64,000 bases of DNA from Acidobacteriota bacterium (lineage in GTDB: Bacteria; Acidobacteriota; Terriglobia; Terriglobales; Acidobacteriaceae). Made by a program: the position numbers and the translations under genes. This document shows, piece by piece, positions 44,701-51,045 of the stretch. The stretch is from positions 1 through 64,000 of the forward strand of contig JANYDG010000112.1 of NCBI GenBank assembly GCA_025359885.1, in the 5' to 3' direction. A model generated the notes under the pieces. That model saw nothing but the letters and a program-made list of their open reading frames with translations, was not told the DNA's origin and ran no database searches. Position 1 is the first letter of the stretch. Every line of letters begins with the position of its first letter.

Positions 44701-44972
44701 GGTGCGCGACGAGCCATGTATGCGATGGGGTGAGCGGAACGGTGACGCTGACGACGGGTACGAGCCCGACGACGGGGACGCTGGCGACTCTGACGTTTCC
44801 GAGCGCGCATACCAACCAGGCGAACTGCGTGGTGGGGGTGCAGCTGGCATCGGCGGGGATGATCACGAATGTGAGCTGGAGCGAGACGACGACGGCGTTG
44901 ACGCTGACGGCGAATGGGGTGCTGGCGGCGGGGACGGGGTATTCGGTGCGGTACTGGTGTGGGGGAAATTAA
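35739..44972 (+). CDS. giant phage tail-fibre/spike-like protein with pectin-lyase-fold domains and a signal peptide
   Basis: Up to 3,077 residues. A signal-peptide-like stretch (VVGVWLVCLFGVCLMQPAKA, ending near residue 66) suggests the real start is a Met near residue 43 (35865) or a nearby codon. Three right-handed beta-helix modules are introduced by KEFGAVCDGVTDDTAALQAA (about 314), VDDFGCAADGVTDDTQCFND (about 1201) and DQFAGADFGAKLSACEAGL (about 1950). Between them are tail-fibre repeats of the type NKAYVDAQIASQI and GGTLTGPL. The C-terminal third has four ~140-residue modules ending in SGTGGLVVYSGGA-like motifs. It probably binds or degrades a surface polysaccharide. It precedes the terminase gene by 200 bases. 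Confidence 0.78.
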   Translation: MAAWVFFWETWAAAVVNGLFGDGRVLTVTTLLRMFAGNRAVGMGRVVGVWLVCLFGVCLMQPAKAQSVATTTVQGTVYQANGQPGTGTLLVSWPAFTTAGNQAVAAGRTVVQIGTDGFVSVNLAPNLGATPAGEYYTAVYHLADGTVNTEYWVVPAGATATIAAVRAQVLPAAQAVQAVSKAYVDAAIAQLQGSLLTANGGTLTGPLILAGDPTTPLMAADKHYVDAVAGGGLQGTGGNVLGPLNAAALNGVYAPLAGTAQTTLQTTQAAAAAAGGAMLVPPTYGGTDTFSNTAGVRVEDLRASGAQQHERSVKEFGAVCDGVTDDTAALQAALNFAQTAYGAGHGVALVLPAGVCKTHQLSWHLESIGGQGRQVSGLMGFPGEDVLATATDATGLLGNTRLHDFSIYVDQSLDVSCSPAEGRAAAGSCGVNRPIEAGSIFSSGGNGLAGTAGTGAGWSIGNCAIAMPAALGTGGNGLQQAVVENLAIATVGADPLATYVGADSTHTCGIYLGQWPVGTYFRAIDIRGVGTGIAMPALGGATPAGLVADGNRWEGVSIAAVHGFVAAVGSNGVLDGVVVSAQNSAAAGESPTGLVLDFAGLQQGWTVRNAQVAPVWSAVAPRLTVSASGGAVTGVVVGPEHGLGYEGYGVALPLSFSGSCTATATVAVNSDGSLGAVTVGSGGFGCSGTTTAAVNVARTTLGAKPVNLIAGRNMTLLGGNLLNGSGGYTVWTAAGSRAVGTQMGGGGTLTASATPYPSLVVEAIAGGTGAYTGSANRFEGLSLASAGSLLDLGLGNGVVQQSATGAGTVGLEAARAASNTVSADFALLSGGGTNPLTASQAFTSLNDLFFSAEDLYSQVGESVATGSVFGKDAAAPVTGSYVKAVGGAWDSSGAWTVRGVANGLVLGKGFPVGTGTWEVAAKADAATTQELKLVGTTGTQSCVFADQTVSLTTSWQVFRIPYNTVTGNSACDAQTGGTQGNAVSAVGLSPSVGTNVETAFVAFVPAYQQLLLANAPVTGAQAANKAYVDAQIASQIVNGGGALPITGGTLTGALNAPVMDGTTDCGLSSSVASCVAGATSALIPPGTTGTYAQAAALQATAQCVYDPTQGGRITGVLPGQLGQGYVTTPSLSISGGGGSGLAVTPVVAGGQVTSYTVTNGGSGYTACPTIAVAQPPAAAAPIPVLDQRRGGTSYSAEVRVDDFGCAADGVTDDTQCFNDAINFVTQGGTRTGALTLSQGKTYFIGTISGYMQTAWDDGTAPATDTCGGVACTNIAPETPGYVGYAVKVQSSQANPLTIYGNGATIVSSYSTAAAGAATYGLGSPYFAVFGSDQPVAGWNLYDLNINRAFIGAMTKSAGYWRWERVSMNTVGMVALLGSSQYDSFRDMIIQNGQSGIIIGGWWGNRAPTTSPSGQIYLNQENLGDATNLDGMVFYGMNWAALSQSQTAQNALDTWFNTYFFHVGDNQTRLTDQNQAQLGVVTDSMWRGIYHVMFATYSRYGRPVLGVTVHNANVKSTQNYPIVATSAIQWVIDGLGMEKVGSCNASATYGAFGSTTCPSPYDSVNNELPGAILLYQFQNMYVKDVVAGGSPILEAVAEPQQVSAAQQLQDFRVGLTNIQSSVASSVVPRVQPVPTGRLILGPPNASFPAGVTNADSSELCLKGTNVGFADEWCLRSVEQAYVSGNGMPRYLTLENTGYSGFTGLTAVQMPGLRVRPGPIGGGDGTLPVTDFAEQAFTIAGGAVLGETCATVPGISLGNAVATDGVLFVKPPAAAAPLQLSGAVTAAGTMALTVCNPSTTAVSYPAGTYYAFLLAGAGAATNPAVSGGTPTGTNPLTTSQGDLVVGDVNGNPGRLAGNTSTTQAVLVQSGTGTGAGAPVWSTAPTFYGGNLTGINAGNITTGTVPIGSGGTGATTAAQALANLGGASLAATVSDFAGVVSGKQLGGLYQVDQFAGADFGAKLSACEAGLSGSYGGVCDARAFTGTVGMSATVTLSTANTVVYLPCGTIATTASIVVPAAVRNVTLHGCGLRGASGASGSQGGTVLLYSGAGAAVQVGDPTYAVDTMGFHLDNVVINTTGSTAATTTGVTATRVQEMELAGLYMLGNANQTGLLLDGTGNYTGGTFYDLAFNGFQTAVSGIGHQVANAATTDWLNASTFLRLHIDCPTSGGSPVTGTTGINLAQGDGNTFTGGDVEGCAMALHLGPNAVNNTLVGVRNENSTSQVVADSGSSYNSWITGGTMFTGALTDNGTRNSFLDAFHRTFNGMNGDWYGSQKDATVTNKWRLGTGAGNERGLLNRVQTDFGYRWTYGFSDAGAGEQFYQILDELNSVYRVSIGQYNAGNANTNNQTVINAAGTGAVVLNGSNNSGTGGLVLGSGGATETTVATVDGGGNANFTGTMQVGGVTTAVGSVTVKNQANVEIDSTLWAGLTTAQKESFIYKDWNGNSQWYLVKDLANNWALNSAIDGTDHLKAYQNGETMLNSNGTAAVTVNREASGGTGGLVVYSGGATPIQVAKVDAAGNITNAGTQVSTGNVTVQNGANAEADVVVQPGLSAEQNGAFQLNSMAGVAQWKLKKDASNFFRLSDAVNSLDRVVLFQNGNTNVNAGAGANALVVNSTANSGTGGLLVYSGGATPAQVAKIDGSGNLTVTSCAGCVAAGTGGTVSAGTAGQLAYYAAGGTVVSGETVSGDLTLAAGGAATLATVNANAGSFGTSTAIPTFTVNGKGLITAAGSSAVVAPAGTLSGTTLAANVTGSSLAGVGTITSGTWQGTAIANAYLGNAAVTVAGQTCTLGASCAIAAANLSNGVSGSGAVALVNGPTFTGTATFSGGATFAGNTTTTGNTTTWANGAAASDYLVIQPGTGTTDQIGALEFANYAGTSQWEIRKDGSNYFRIRDAVNGADRVVEYPAGETILNAGTGSNLVGINNTSGSGTGGLVVYGGGTSNYNTAELTVTGSGNVTANGFIAAKTHSGSGTMTLAAGAAAGTSPTIGCATSHVCDGVSGTVTLTTGTSPTTGTLATLTFPSAHTNQANCVVGVQLASAGMITNVSWSETTTALTLTANGVLAAGTGYSVRYWCGGN

Positions 44973-44974
44973 CA

Positions 44975-45101
44975 CCCCGCAAACGGTGGACCTGTTTGCG
45001 GGGACCCCGGGTGAGAACACCCCACAAACGGTGGACCTGTTTGCGGGGACCCCGGGGACGAGCCACCCCAGCGACGTGGACCTGTCGCCGGGGGACGGGG
45101 G
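44975..45101 (+). repeat. three adjacent hairpin repeats (CCCCGCAAAC...GTTTGCGGGG type)
   Basis: Copy 1 pairs CCCCGCAAAC (44975-44984) with GTTTGCGGGG (44994-45003) around GGTGGACCT, 2 bases after the giant gene's stop. Copy 2 (45020-45059) is nearly identical. Copy 3 (45064-45101) has CCCCAGCGAC and GTCGCCGGGG. All end in GGGGACCCCGG-like sequence. Related copies are at 48587-48625 and 53418-53451. Confidence 0.8.
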
Positions 45102-45173
45102 AGTAGAGACGGGGCAGCAGGGACGGGGGAGCAGCGGAGCTTGCGGAGTTGGCGGAGCTGGGGGGTGGTGGCG

Positions 45174-46760
45174 ATGGGGATTGGGCGGCGGGTGGTTGGG
45201 TTTGGGGCGAGGGACCGGGAGGAGCTTGAGATGTTGGGGCGGATGATGGAGGGGCCCTGGGTGGGGTTGGCGGAGCTGGGGGGACGGAGTGTGGGGGAGT
45301 TTCTGGCCGAGGCATTGCTGAAGGTGAGGGGGAAGGATGGGCAGCTGCATCCGCTGCGGGAAAACGCGGTGCAGCGGGCGTATGAGCAGGGGCGGGGGGC
45401 GGGAAACATTGTGCTGAAGGCGCGTCAGATGGGGATGACGACGTGGGTGGCCGGGCGGATGCTGCTGAAGACGGTGACGCGGCCGGGTACGCTGACGCTG
45501 CTGGTGGCGCATACGCAGGATTCGGCGGAGGAGATCTTGCGGATTGTGCATCGGTTTGTGGAGCATTTGCCGGCGGGGCTGAAGGCCGGTGCGCTGGAGA
45601 CGGGGCGGGCGAATGTGCGGCAGATTGGGTTTCCTGCGATTGACTCGGAGTTTCGCGTGGAGAGCGCGGCGGACCGGAATGCGGGGAGGGGCCTGACATT
45701 TCAAAATCTGCATTGCTCGGAGGTGGCGCGTTGGGGTGGCGAAGCGGGGATGACGCTTGCGGGCTTGCGCGCGGGCCTGGCCCCGGACGGGGAGCAGGTG
45801 CTGGAGTCGACGCCGAATGGGACGGGTGGGTGCTTTTACGAGGAGTGGCAGCGGGCGGATGAGACGGGGTTGACGCGTCATTTTTTTCCTTGGTGGCTGG
45901 AGCCGGGGTACCGATTGGCGACCCCGGTGCCGGAGACGACGCTGACGGCGGACGAGCGGGCGTTGATGGAGCGGGTGGGACTGGATCTGGGCCAGGTGAG
46001 TTTTCGGCGGCAGTTGCGGGCTCATCAACTGGGGATGGCGCGGCAGGAGTATGCCGAGGATGCGGAGAGCTGCTTTCGGGTTTCGGGCGAGCCATATTTT
46101 GACATGGAGTCGGTGGAGCGTCGGTTGCTTGAGGTGGATGAGGCGATTCCATGGAAGCAGGCGGGCATTGAGGGGTACTGGGAGAAATACGGCGGAGGCC
46201 TAGAGGTCTGGCTGCCTCCTGTAGCCGGGAACCGTTACCTGGTGGCGGTGGACCCGGCCGGGGGTGGGCCGGAGGGGGACTGGTCGGTGGCGGAGGTACT
46301 GGATATTGACCAGGGGATACAGTGCGCGGAGTTTGCCGGGCATGTTGGGAGTACGGAGCTGCGGGATACGGTGCTGAGCCTGGCGCGGGATTACGGCGGC
46401 GCGATGGTGGTGGTGGAGCGGAACAACCATGGGTCTGGATTGTTGAGTTTGCTGGCGGATCGGGGATATGAGCGGATTTTCAAGGGGGATGACCGGCAGG
46501 CTGGGTTTCTGACGACCTCGGTGAGCCGGCCGGCGATCCTGGCGCGGCTGGGGGCGGCGCTGGTGGAGGAGCCGAGGTTGTTTCAGAGCCGGAGATTTCT
46601 GGTCGAGTGCCGGAGCTTTGTCCGGCTGAGGAACGGGGCGGTGGGGGCGCGGAGCGGGGCGCATGATGACCGGGTGATGGCGATGGCGATTGGGCTGGCG
46701 GCGCGGGTGGAGATTTTGGGAGGGACGAGGGAATCGGGGCGGGTGGTGAGTGATTGGTGA
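45174..46760 (+). CDS. phage terminase large subunit
   Basis: About 528 residues from ATG 45174; an in-frame TTG lies 33 bases upstream inside a spacer repeat. The ATPase domain shows a deviant Walker A (IVLKARQMGMTTWVAGR, about 85-100) and Walker B-like FQNLHCSEVARWGG (about 178). The RNase H-like nuclease domain has RYLVAVDPAGGGPEGDWSVA (about 353), GGAMVVVERNNHG and SGAHDDRVMAMAIG near the end. TerL would package DNA through the portal encoded downstream. No clear small terminase is adjacent. The HipA-like/DUF3037 pair separates it from portal, which is unusual. Confidence 0.88.
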   Translation: MGIGRRVVGFGARDREELEMLGRMMEGPWVGLAELGGRSVGEFLAEALLKVRGKDGQLHPLRENAVQRAYEQGRGAGNIVLKARQMGMTTWVAGRMLLKTVTRPGTLTLLVAHTQDSAEEILRIVHRFVEHLPAGLKAGALETGRANVRQIGFPAIDSEFRVESAADRNAGRGLTFQNLHCSEVARWGGEAGMTLAGLRAGLAPDGEQVLESTPNGTGGCFYEEWQRADETGLTRHFFPWWLEPGYRLATPVPETTLTADERALMERVGLDLGQVSFRRQLRAHQLGMARQEYAEDAESCFRVSGEPYFDMESVERRLLEVDEAIPWKQAGIEGYWEKYGGGLEVWLPPVAGNRYLVAVDPAGGGPEGDWSVAEVLDIDQGIQCAEFAGHVGSTELRDTVLSLARDYGGAMVVVERNNHGSGLLSLLADRGYERIFKGDDRQAGFLTTSVSRPAILARLGAALVEEPRLFQSRRFLVECRSFVRLRNGAVGARSGAHDDRVMAMAIGLAARVEILGGTRESGRVVSDW

Positions 46761-46909
46761 TGGGTGTGCGTTTGGAATGGGGGTGCTTTGCCTTGTTCTC
46801 GAGGACAACTTCCAGGGGCTGAAGAAAGTGTGGGGAGGTTGCCGATGATTATTGGGGGTTCGGGTAGAATTCGTTCATTGATCGGGAGCAGGGAATTGGG
46901 GAGCTGAAT

Positions 46910-47731
46910 TTGGCGGTGCTGGCGGTGCAGCATATCCGGCGGATGCGGGGCGGTGCGCAGGGTCAGCTGATGCTGGGCTCGGATGGGAACCTGTGGGTGG
47001 TGAAGTTTCAGAACAACCCGCAGCATGTACGGGTGCTTGCGAACGAGATGCTGGCAACGCGGCTTGCGGCGGCTGCGGGATTGACGGTGCCGCAGACGGC
47101 GGTCGTGGAAGTGAGCCGCTGGCTGATCGAGAATACGCCGGAGCTGGAAGTGGACCTGGGTCGGAGGCGGGAGCGTTTCCGTGCGGGCCTGCAGTTTGGG
47201 GCACGGTATCTGGGTGGGCTGATGCCGGGGCAGGTGGTCGACTACCTGCCGGAGGAGCAATTCCTGCAGACGAGGAATCTGGAGGAGTTTTGCGGGATTC
47301 TGGCGCTGGACAAGTGGACGGGAAACGTGAATGGGCGGCAAGCGGTGTTCACGCGGAAGGCGCGGGAAAGACGGTATCGCTGTTGCTTTATCGACCAGGG
47401 CTATTGTTTTCACGCGGGGGAGTGGCGGTTTGAGGATGTTCCGTTGCGGGGAGTGTATCCGAGGAACCTGGTTTACCGGGAGGTTTCGGGTTGGGAGAGC
47501 TTTGAGCCTTGGCTGACGCGGCTGGAGACGATGGACGCGGGGGTGGTGTGGGGAGCGGCGGCGGAGATTCCGCCGGAGTGGTGCGGTGGGGATCTGGGCG
47601 ATCTGGAGCGTCTTGTTGAAACGCTGCTGAAGCGGCGAGGTCGGATTCGCGAGTGGATTGAGGTGTTTGGACGGACGGAGCGGGTGCCATTTCCCAAATG
47701 GGTGGGGATGGGGCGGAGAATTTTGCAGTAG
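46910..47731 (+). CDS. HipA-like kinase-domain protein
   Basis: About 273 residues, starting at TTG preceded by GGGGAG 8 bases upstream. The N-terminal LGSDGNLWVVKFQNNPQHVR supplies the ATP-binding Lys, followed by LANEMLATRLAAAAGLTVPQ. The catalytic-loop-like ALDKWTGNVNGRQAVF and the metal-binding FIDQGYCF lie near 140-165. This is the short HipA_2-type kinase family, which typically sits beside a DUF3037 gene, as here. HipA kinases phosphorylate translation factors; the target of this type is not known to me. The embedding between terminase and portal suggests a cargo or regulatory module of the element. Confidence 0.72.
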   Translation: MAVLAVQHIRRMRGGAQGQLMLGSDGNLWVVKFQNNPQHVRVLANEMLATRLAAAAGLTVPQTAVVEVSRWLIENTPELEVDLGRRRERFRAGLQFGARYLGGLMPGQVVDYLPEEQFLQTRNLEEFCGILALDKWTGNVNGRQAVFTRKARERRYRCCFIDQGYCFHAGEWRFEDVPLRGVYPRNLVYREVSGWESFEPWLTRLETMDAGVVWGAAAEIPPEWCGGDLGDLERLVETLLKRRGRIREWIEVFGRTERVPFPKWVGMGRRILQ

Positions 47732-47768
47732 AGGTGGAACGGGTTGAGGATGGGGGTAGGATGGTGGG

Positions 47769-47831
47769 GAAGTGTGAGTGTGAAGTGTGAGTGTGGGCAG
47801 GTTGTTCACACTCCCACTTCACACTCCCACT
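47769..47831 (+). repeat. inverted AGTGTGAAGTGTGAGTGTG / CACACTCCCACTTCACACT tract
   Basis: GTGAGTGTGAAGTGTGAGTG (about 47773-47792) faces TTCACACTCCCACTTCACAC (about 47807-47826) and could fold into a long hairpin between the HipA-like and DUF3037 genes. Related tracts are at 22039-22072 and about 19386. Confidence 0.7.
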
Positions 47832-47841
47832 GAGGGTTGTG

Positions 47842-48819
47842 ATGTCTGAGCGGCGTGAGTGCGAGTTCTTTCTGGTGCGGTATGTGCCGGACCCGGTGCG
47901 CGATGAATTCGTTCATGTGGGGGTGATTTTGCGTGGGGCGGGGAGCGGGTCGACGCGCCCGGCGGGCGGGGGGCAACAGGTGGCGTTGCGGTTCACTTCG
48001 GACTGGCGGCGGGTGCGGTGCCTTGATCCGGACGCGGACACGGAGATGCTGGAGGGGCTGGAGAGCGAGTTGCGGCGGCGGTTTGCCGGGGAGCCGGATG
48101 GGAATCTGATGCATGTGCTGGAGGATTCGTTTTCCAATTGCGTGCAGGTTACGCGGGCGAAGGCGTTTCTGGTGGAGAGCATGGAGTCGGGGGTGGAGGA
48201 GCTGATGCGGTTGTATGTGGAGCCGCAGCGGCGGGAGCGGGTTTCGAAGCTGGCGGGGCGGGCGGCGATACAGTCGGCGATGCGCGGGGAGTTTGAGCGG
48301 GCCGGGGTATGGGATCTTCTGCGGAAGCGGATTGCGGCTTCAGCGTACACGCGGCCGGGGGACCCGCTGCGGCTGGATTGCGGGTACCGGGTGGGGAGCG
48401 GGTTTGAACCGGCGGGAGTGATCCGGATGTTCCAGGCGGTGACGCTGGAGTCTTCTTCGGGCGTGGGGCTGGAGATGGCGAAGATCCTGGCGTTTTCCGA
48501 GGCTTCGCTGCGGGCCGGAGTGCGGCGCGTGGAGGGGGCGGAGCTGGAGTTGACGGCGGTGGTGGAGCCTTTACGACAGGGATCAGCCACCCCAGCGAGC
48601 AAAGACCGCTCGCCGGGGGCCCCGGCAGGGGTCAGGGATCAGGGGTCTGGAGGCAGGGGGCAGGCAGCAGACAGAGAACAGGGAACAGACGAGGAGTCGG
48701 AAAGATTGGCGGCTTACCGGTTTTCAGTCGATACGATGGAGGAGCATCGGATCCGGGTGGTGACGACTGCGGATCTGGGGCGGGTAGCGGAGACGGCGCG
48801 GCGGGAGATGGCGGTTTAG
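47842..48819 (+). CDS. DUF3037 protein paired with the HipA-like kinase
   Basis: About 325 residues from ATG 47842; the open frame extends upstream through a repeat tract, which is rejected. The start MSERRECEFFLVRYVPDPVR is followed by DEFVHVGVILRG, a typical DUF3037 opening. The middle is helical. Near residues 250-290 two unrelated dispersed repeats are translated in frame: a hairpin repeat giving ATPASKDRSPGAPAG and a heptamer tract giving GVRDQGSGGRGQ. After these the family-like C-terminus resumes (YRFSVDTMEEHRIRVVTTAD). Function unknown; partnership with the upstream kinase is by conserved adjacency. Confidence 0.72.
   Translation: MSERRECEFFLVRYVPDPVRDEFVHVGVILRGAGSGSTRPAGGGQQVALRFTSDWRRVRCLDPDADTEMLEGLESELRRRFAGEPDGNLMHVLEDSFSNCVQVTRAKAFLVESMESGVEELMRLYVEPQRRERVSKLAGRAAIQSAMRGEFERAGVWDLLRKRIAASAYTRPGDPLRLDCGYRVGSGFEPAGVIRMFQAVTLESSSGVGLEMAKILAFSEASLRAGVRRVEGAELELTAVVEPLRQGSATPASKDRSPGAPAGVRDQGSGGRGQAADREQGTDEESERLAAYRFSVDTMEEHRIRVVTTADLGRVAETARREMAV
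48587..48690 (+). repeat. two dispersed repeats inside the DUF3037 gene
   Basis: 48587-48625 is a hairpin repeat (CCCCAGCGAGC ... GCTCGCCGGGG then CCCCGG). 48630-48690 is a degenerate GGGATCA/GGGGTCA heptamer tract. Together they add about 35 residues. Confidence 0.7.
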
Positions 48820-49008
48820 CGTTGCTGGCGGGTTTAGCGGAGCCAGGGAAGGCAGTGTCGTTCGCGAGAGGGGTTTGAGTCGCTCCGCTCGCAACGCCAA
48901 CTGGCTGACTGGGCTGAGATTTTGCTTTGAAATGCAGCAGTGATGAAGGGCATGGCCTTATTGGCTGTGCCTTTTTCTTTTTGGGCGCGAGATTGGGATG
49001 GGGAAAGG
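48820..49008 (+). other. spacer before portal with TTAGCGGAG-type words
   Basis: Contains GCTGGCGGGTTTAGCGGAGC near 48825. An in-frame ATG at 48940 could extend the portal protein, but a hydrophobic leader on a portal would be odd. Confidence 0.4.
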
Positions 49009-50316
49009 ATGGCGACTGTGAGTGTTGCGGAGCGGATGAGGGCGGTTTGGAAACTGGCGGGTATGGGCGGCAATGAGGGCCGGGGCCGGGCTGCAGAACT
49101 GGAAGCGGCGGGGGAGCTGGCGAAGCGGCGGACGCTGGCGCTGCCTTCGATTCTCACTCCTTATGGGGGCGGGGCGACGGGCGCGGTGATGCCGAAGCCG
49201 ACGCAGGCGAATCTACGGCGGTTTGCGGAGACTCCGCTGGTACGGCGGGCGATCAATGTGATCAAGGACCGGATTGTGGCGATGGACTGGCAGGTGCGGG
49301 TGCGGCGGGGCATCACGGCGGGGGACCTGGGGAGCGATGCAGCGGCGCGGACGAAACTGGCGGCGCTGCGGCGGACGCTGGAGGAGCCGAATGCGACGGA
49401 CAGTTTCAGGACGCTGATGGAGCAGGTGATTGAGGATGCGCTGACGGGCGGGTATGGCGCCATTGAAATGGAAGCGACGGGCGATGTGGAAGTGCCGGCG
49501 CAGATGTGGGCGGTGGATGGGGCGACGATCCGGGTGAATGCACGGTGGGATGGGTCGGCGGAGGCTCCGCGATACTCGCAGAGCGCGAGGGATCAGGGAT
49601 CAGGGATCAGGGATCAGACCGTTGATCTGCGGGATGACCAGTTGATGTATGTGCGGATGAATCCGCGGAGTTTTACGCCGTTTGGACTGGGGCCGCTGGA
49701 GGTGGCGTTTGAGACGGTGAACCAGTTTTTGAGTGCGCACCGTTTTGCGGGGAAGCTGGCGGCGAATTCGGTGGTGCAGTATGCGTTGTGGCTGAATGAG
49801 GCGACGCCGGCGCAGCATGACCGGATGATCCGTTGGTGGCAGGACGAGATTGAAGGGACGGGTCGGGTGCCGTTGATTTCGACGGAGCAGAAGCCGGAGG
49901 TTCTTCGGTTTGCTCAGGGGACGGACGCGGATCTGCGGCTGGAGTGGCAGCGGTTTTTGATTCGGATGGTGGCGAATGCGTTTGGGCTGCCACCGTTGTT
50001 GCTGGGCCTGGAGGGGGATGTGAACCGGGCGACGGCTTCGGAGTTGGCGGACGAGGCGTTTCGGGGAGCGATTGAACCGTTGGCGAAGCTGATCGCGGAG
50101 CATATTACGCGGGATTTGTTTTCGAAGTGCATTGGTTGGCGGGAGTTTGAGTTTGTGTTCAATGACCTGAATGCGCGGGATGAGGCGACGGAGCTGGCGA
50201 TTCAAACGCAGTTGCTGGCGGCGGGGGTGTACACGGTGAACGAGGTGCGAGGGATGCGTGGTTTGGGGCCGATTGGGGCGGCGGGGGAAGTGCAGATCCA
50301 AGGGGAGCGGAGCTAG
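49009..50316 (+). CDS. phage portal protein
   Basis: About 435 residues from ATG 49009 (MATVSVAERMRAVWKLAG); an earlier in-frame ATG at 48940 is possible. HK97-type portal features include ETPLVRRAINVIKDRIVAMD, SFTPFGLGPLEVAFETVNQF, NSVVQYALWLNEATPAQHDR, FLIRMVANAFGLPPLLLGLE and a C-terminal EATELAIQTQLLAAGVYTVN. The portal is the dodecameric channel through which TerL packages DNA. Around residue 190 a translated heptamer repeat (SARDQGSGIRDQ, 49588-49617) interrupts an otherwise phage-like sequence. The frame is intact, so it tolerates the insertion. Confidence 0.85.
   Translation: MATVSVAERMRAVWKLAGMGGNEGRGRAAELEAAGELAKRRTLALPSILTPYGGGATGAVMPKPTQANLRRFAETPLVRRAINVIKDRIVAMDWQVRVRRGITAGDLGSDAAARTKLAALRRTLEEPNATDSFRTLMEQVIEDALTGGYGAIEMEATGDVEVPAQMWAVDGATIRVNARWDGSAEAPRYSQSARDQGSGIRDQTVDLRDDQLMYVRMNPRSFTPFGLGPLEVAFETVNQFLSAHRFAGKLAANSVVQYALWLNEATPAQHDRMIRWWQDEIEGTGRVPLISTEQKPEVLRFAQGTDADLRLEWQRFLIRMVANAFGLPPLLLGLEGDVNRATASELADEAFRGAIEPLAKLIAEHITRDLFSKCIGWREFEFVFNDLNARDEATELAIQTQLLAAGVYTVNEVRGMRGLGPIGAAGEVQIQGERS
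49588..49617 (+). repeat. heptamer repeat inside the portal gene
   Basis: Four clean GGGATCA units in frame, translated RDQGSGIRDQ. Same family as 5150-5180, 11932-12012 and 20973-21058. Confidence 0.85.
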
Positions 50317-50460
50317 GGGGGCTTGCGGAGCCAGGGGCATTTTCTGGTTCCGCTGGTTTTGCTGAGAGACAGGGGAGCGGTGTTACCGGGGTTAGCGGAG
50401 CTGGGAAAGGTGGCTAGCGCCGCAGACTCCGCCAGCCCCGCTGGAAAACAGGGAGAGTGG

Positions 50461-50988
50461 ATGCGATTGGATGCGATGGCGGTGAGGTTTCCTCCGGTAA
50501 AAGGACATCCGAACAGGGTGGACTTTGAGGGGGTGTTGACGCTGGTGGATGCGGCCAGCGATCGTGCTCCAGCGGGAGCGAGAGGGCATAGAGTGATGCT
50601 GACGAGGGAGGCAGCGGAGGCGGCATTGCCGTCGTTGTTGGGGATGGCGGTGGACTACCGGCCGGGTTGGGATGGGCACGATGCGAAGCGGAAGATCGGG
50701 CTGATAACCGAGGCGGATGTGGTGGGGCGGCGGCTGCTGGTGAAGGGGTATCTTTACGGGCGGGATTTTCCGGAGGCGACGGAGGCGATACGGGCGGGTG
50801 CTCCTGAGGCGATGGGGATGAGCTATGAGCTGGCGGACGCCCAGGTGGCGGATATGCGGGCGGAGATATGGAAGCTGACGAAGGCGACATTTACGGGAGC
50901 GGCGATCTTGCTGCGGGAGAAGGCGGCTTACCGGGCGACAAGTTTTCGACTGAGCGAGTTGGCGCGGGATAGCAAGTTGGCGAGTTAG
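50461..50988 (+). CDS. prohead protease-like protein
   Basis: About 175 residues from ATG 50461, with GGAGAG 6 bases upstream; the open frame extends upstream through repeat-rich spacer. A His in GWDGHDAKRKIGLITEADVV and a Ser in PEAMGMSYELADAQV, followed by WKLTKATFTGAAIL, match the order of His and Ser in HK97-type prohead proteases. Position between portal and capsid supports this. It would cleave scaffold and capsid during head maturation. Sequence similarity is weak, so the call rests largely on order and the two candidate catalytic residues. Confidence 0.6.
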   Translation: MRLDAMAVRFPPVKGHPNRVDFEGVLTLVDAASDRAPAGARGHRVMLTREAAEAALPSLLGMAVDYRPGWDGHDAKRKIGLITEADVVGRRLLVKGYLYGRDFPEATEAIRAGAPEAMGMSYELADAQVADMRAEIWKLTKATFTGAAILLREKAAYRATSFRLSELARDSKLAS

Positions 50989-51045
50989 CAGGTTGGCGAG
51001 CTAGCGGAGTTGGGACGTGGTTTGAGTTTTGTTATGGAGGATGAG

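Noticed and set aside
45105-45173. TTG start for the terminase gene and small frames in the hairpin-repeat block
   Set aside because: The sequence is repeat-derived spacer and the ATG at 45174 has a G-rich ribosome site.
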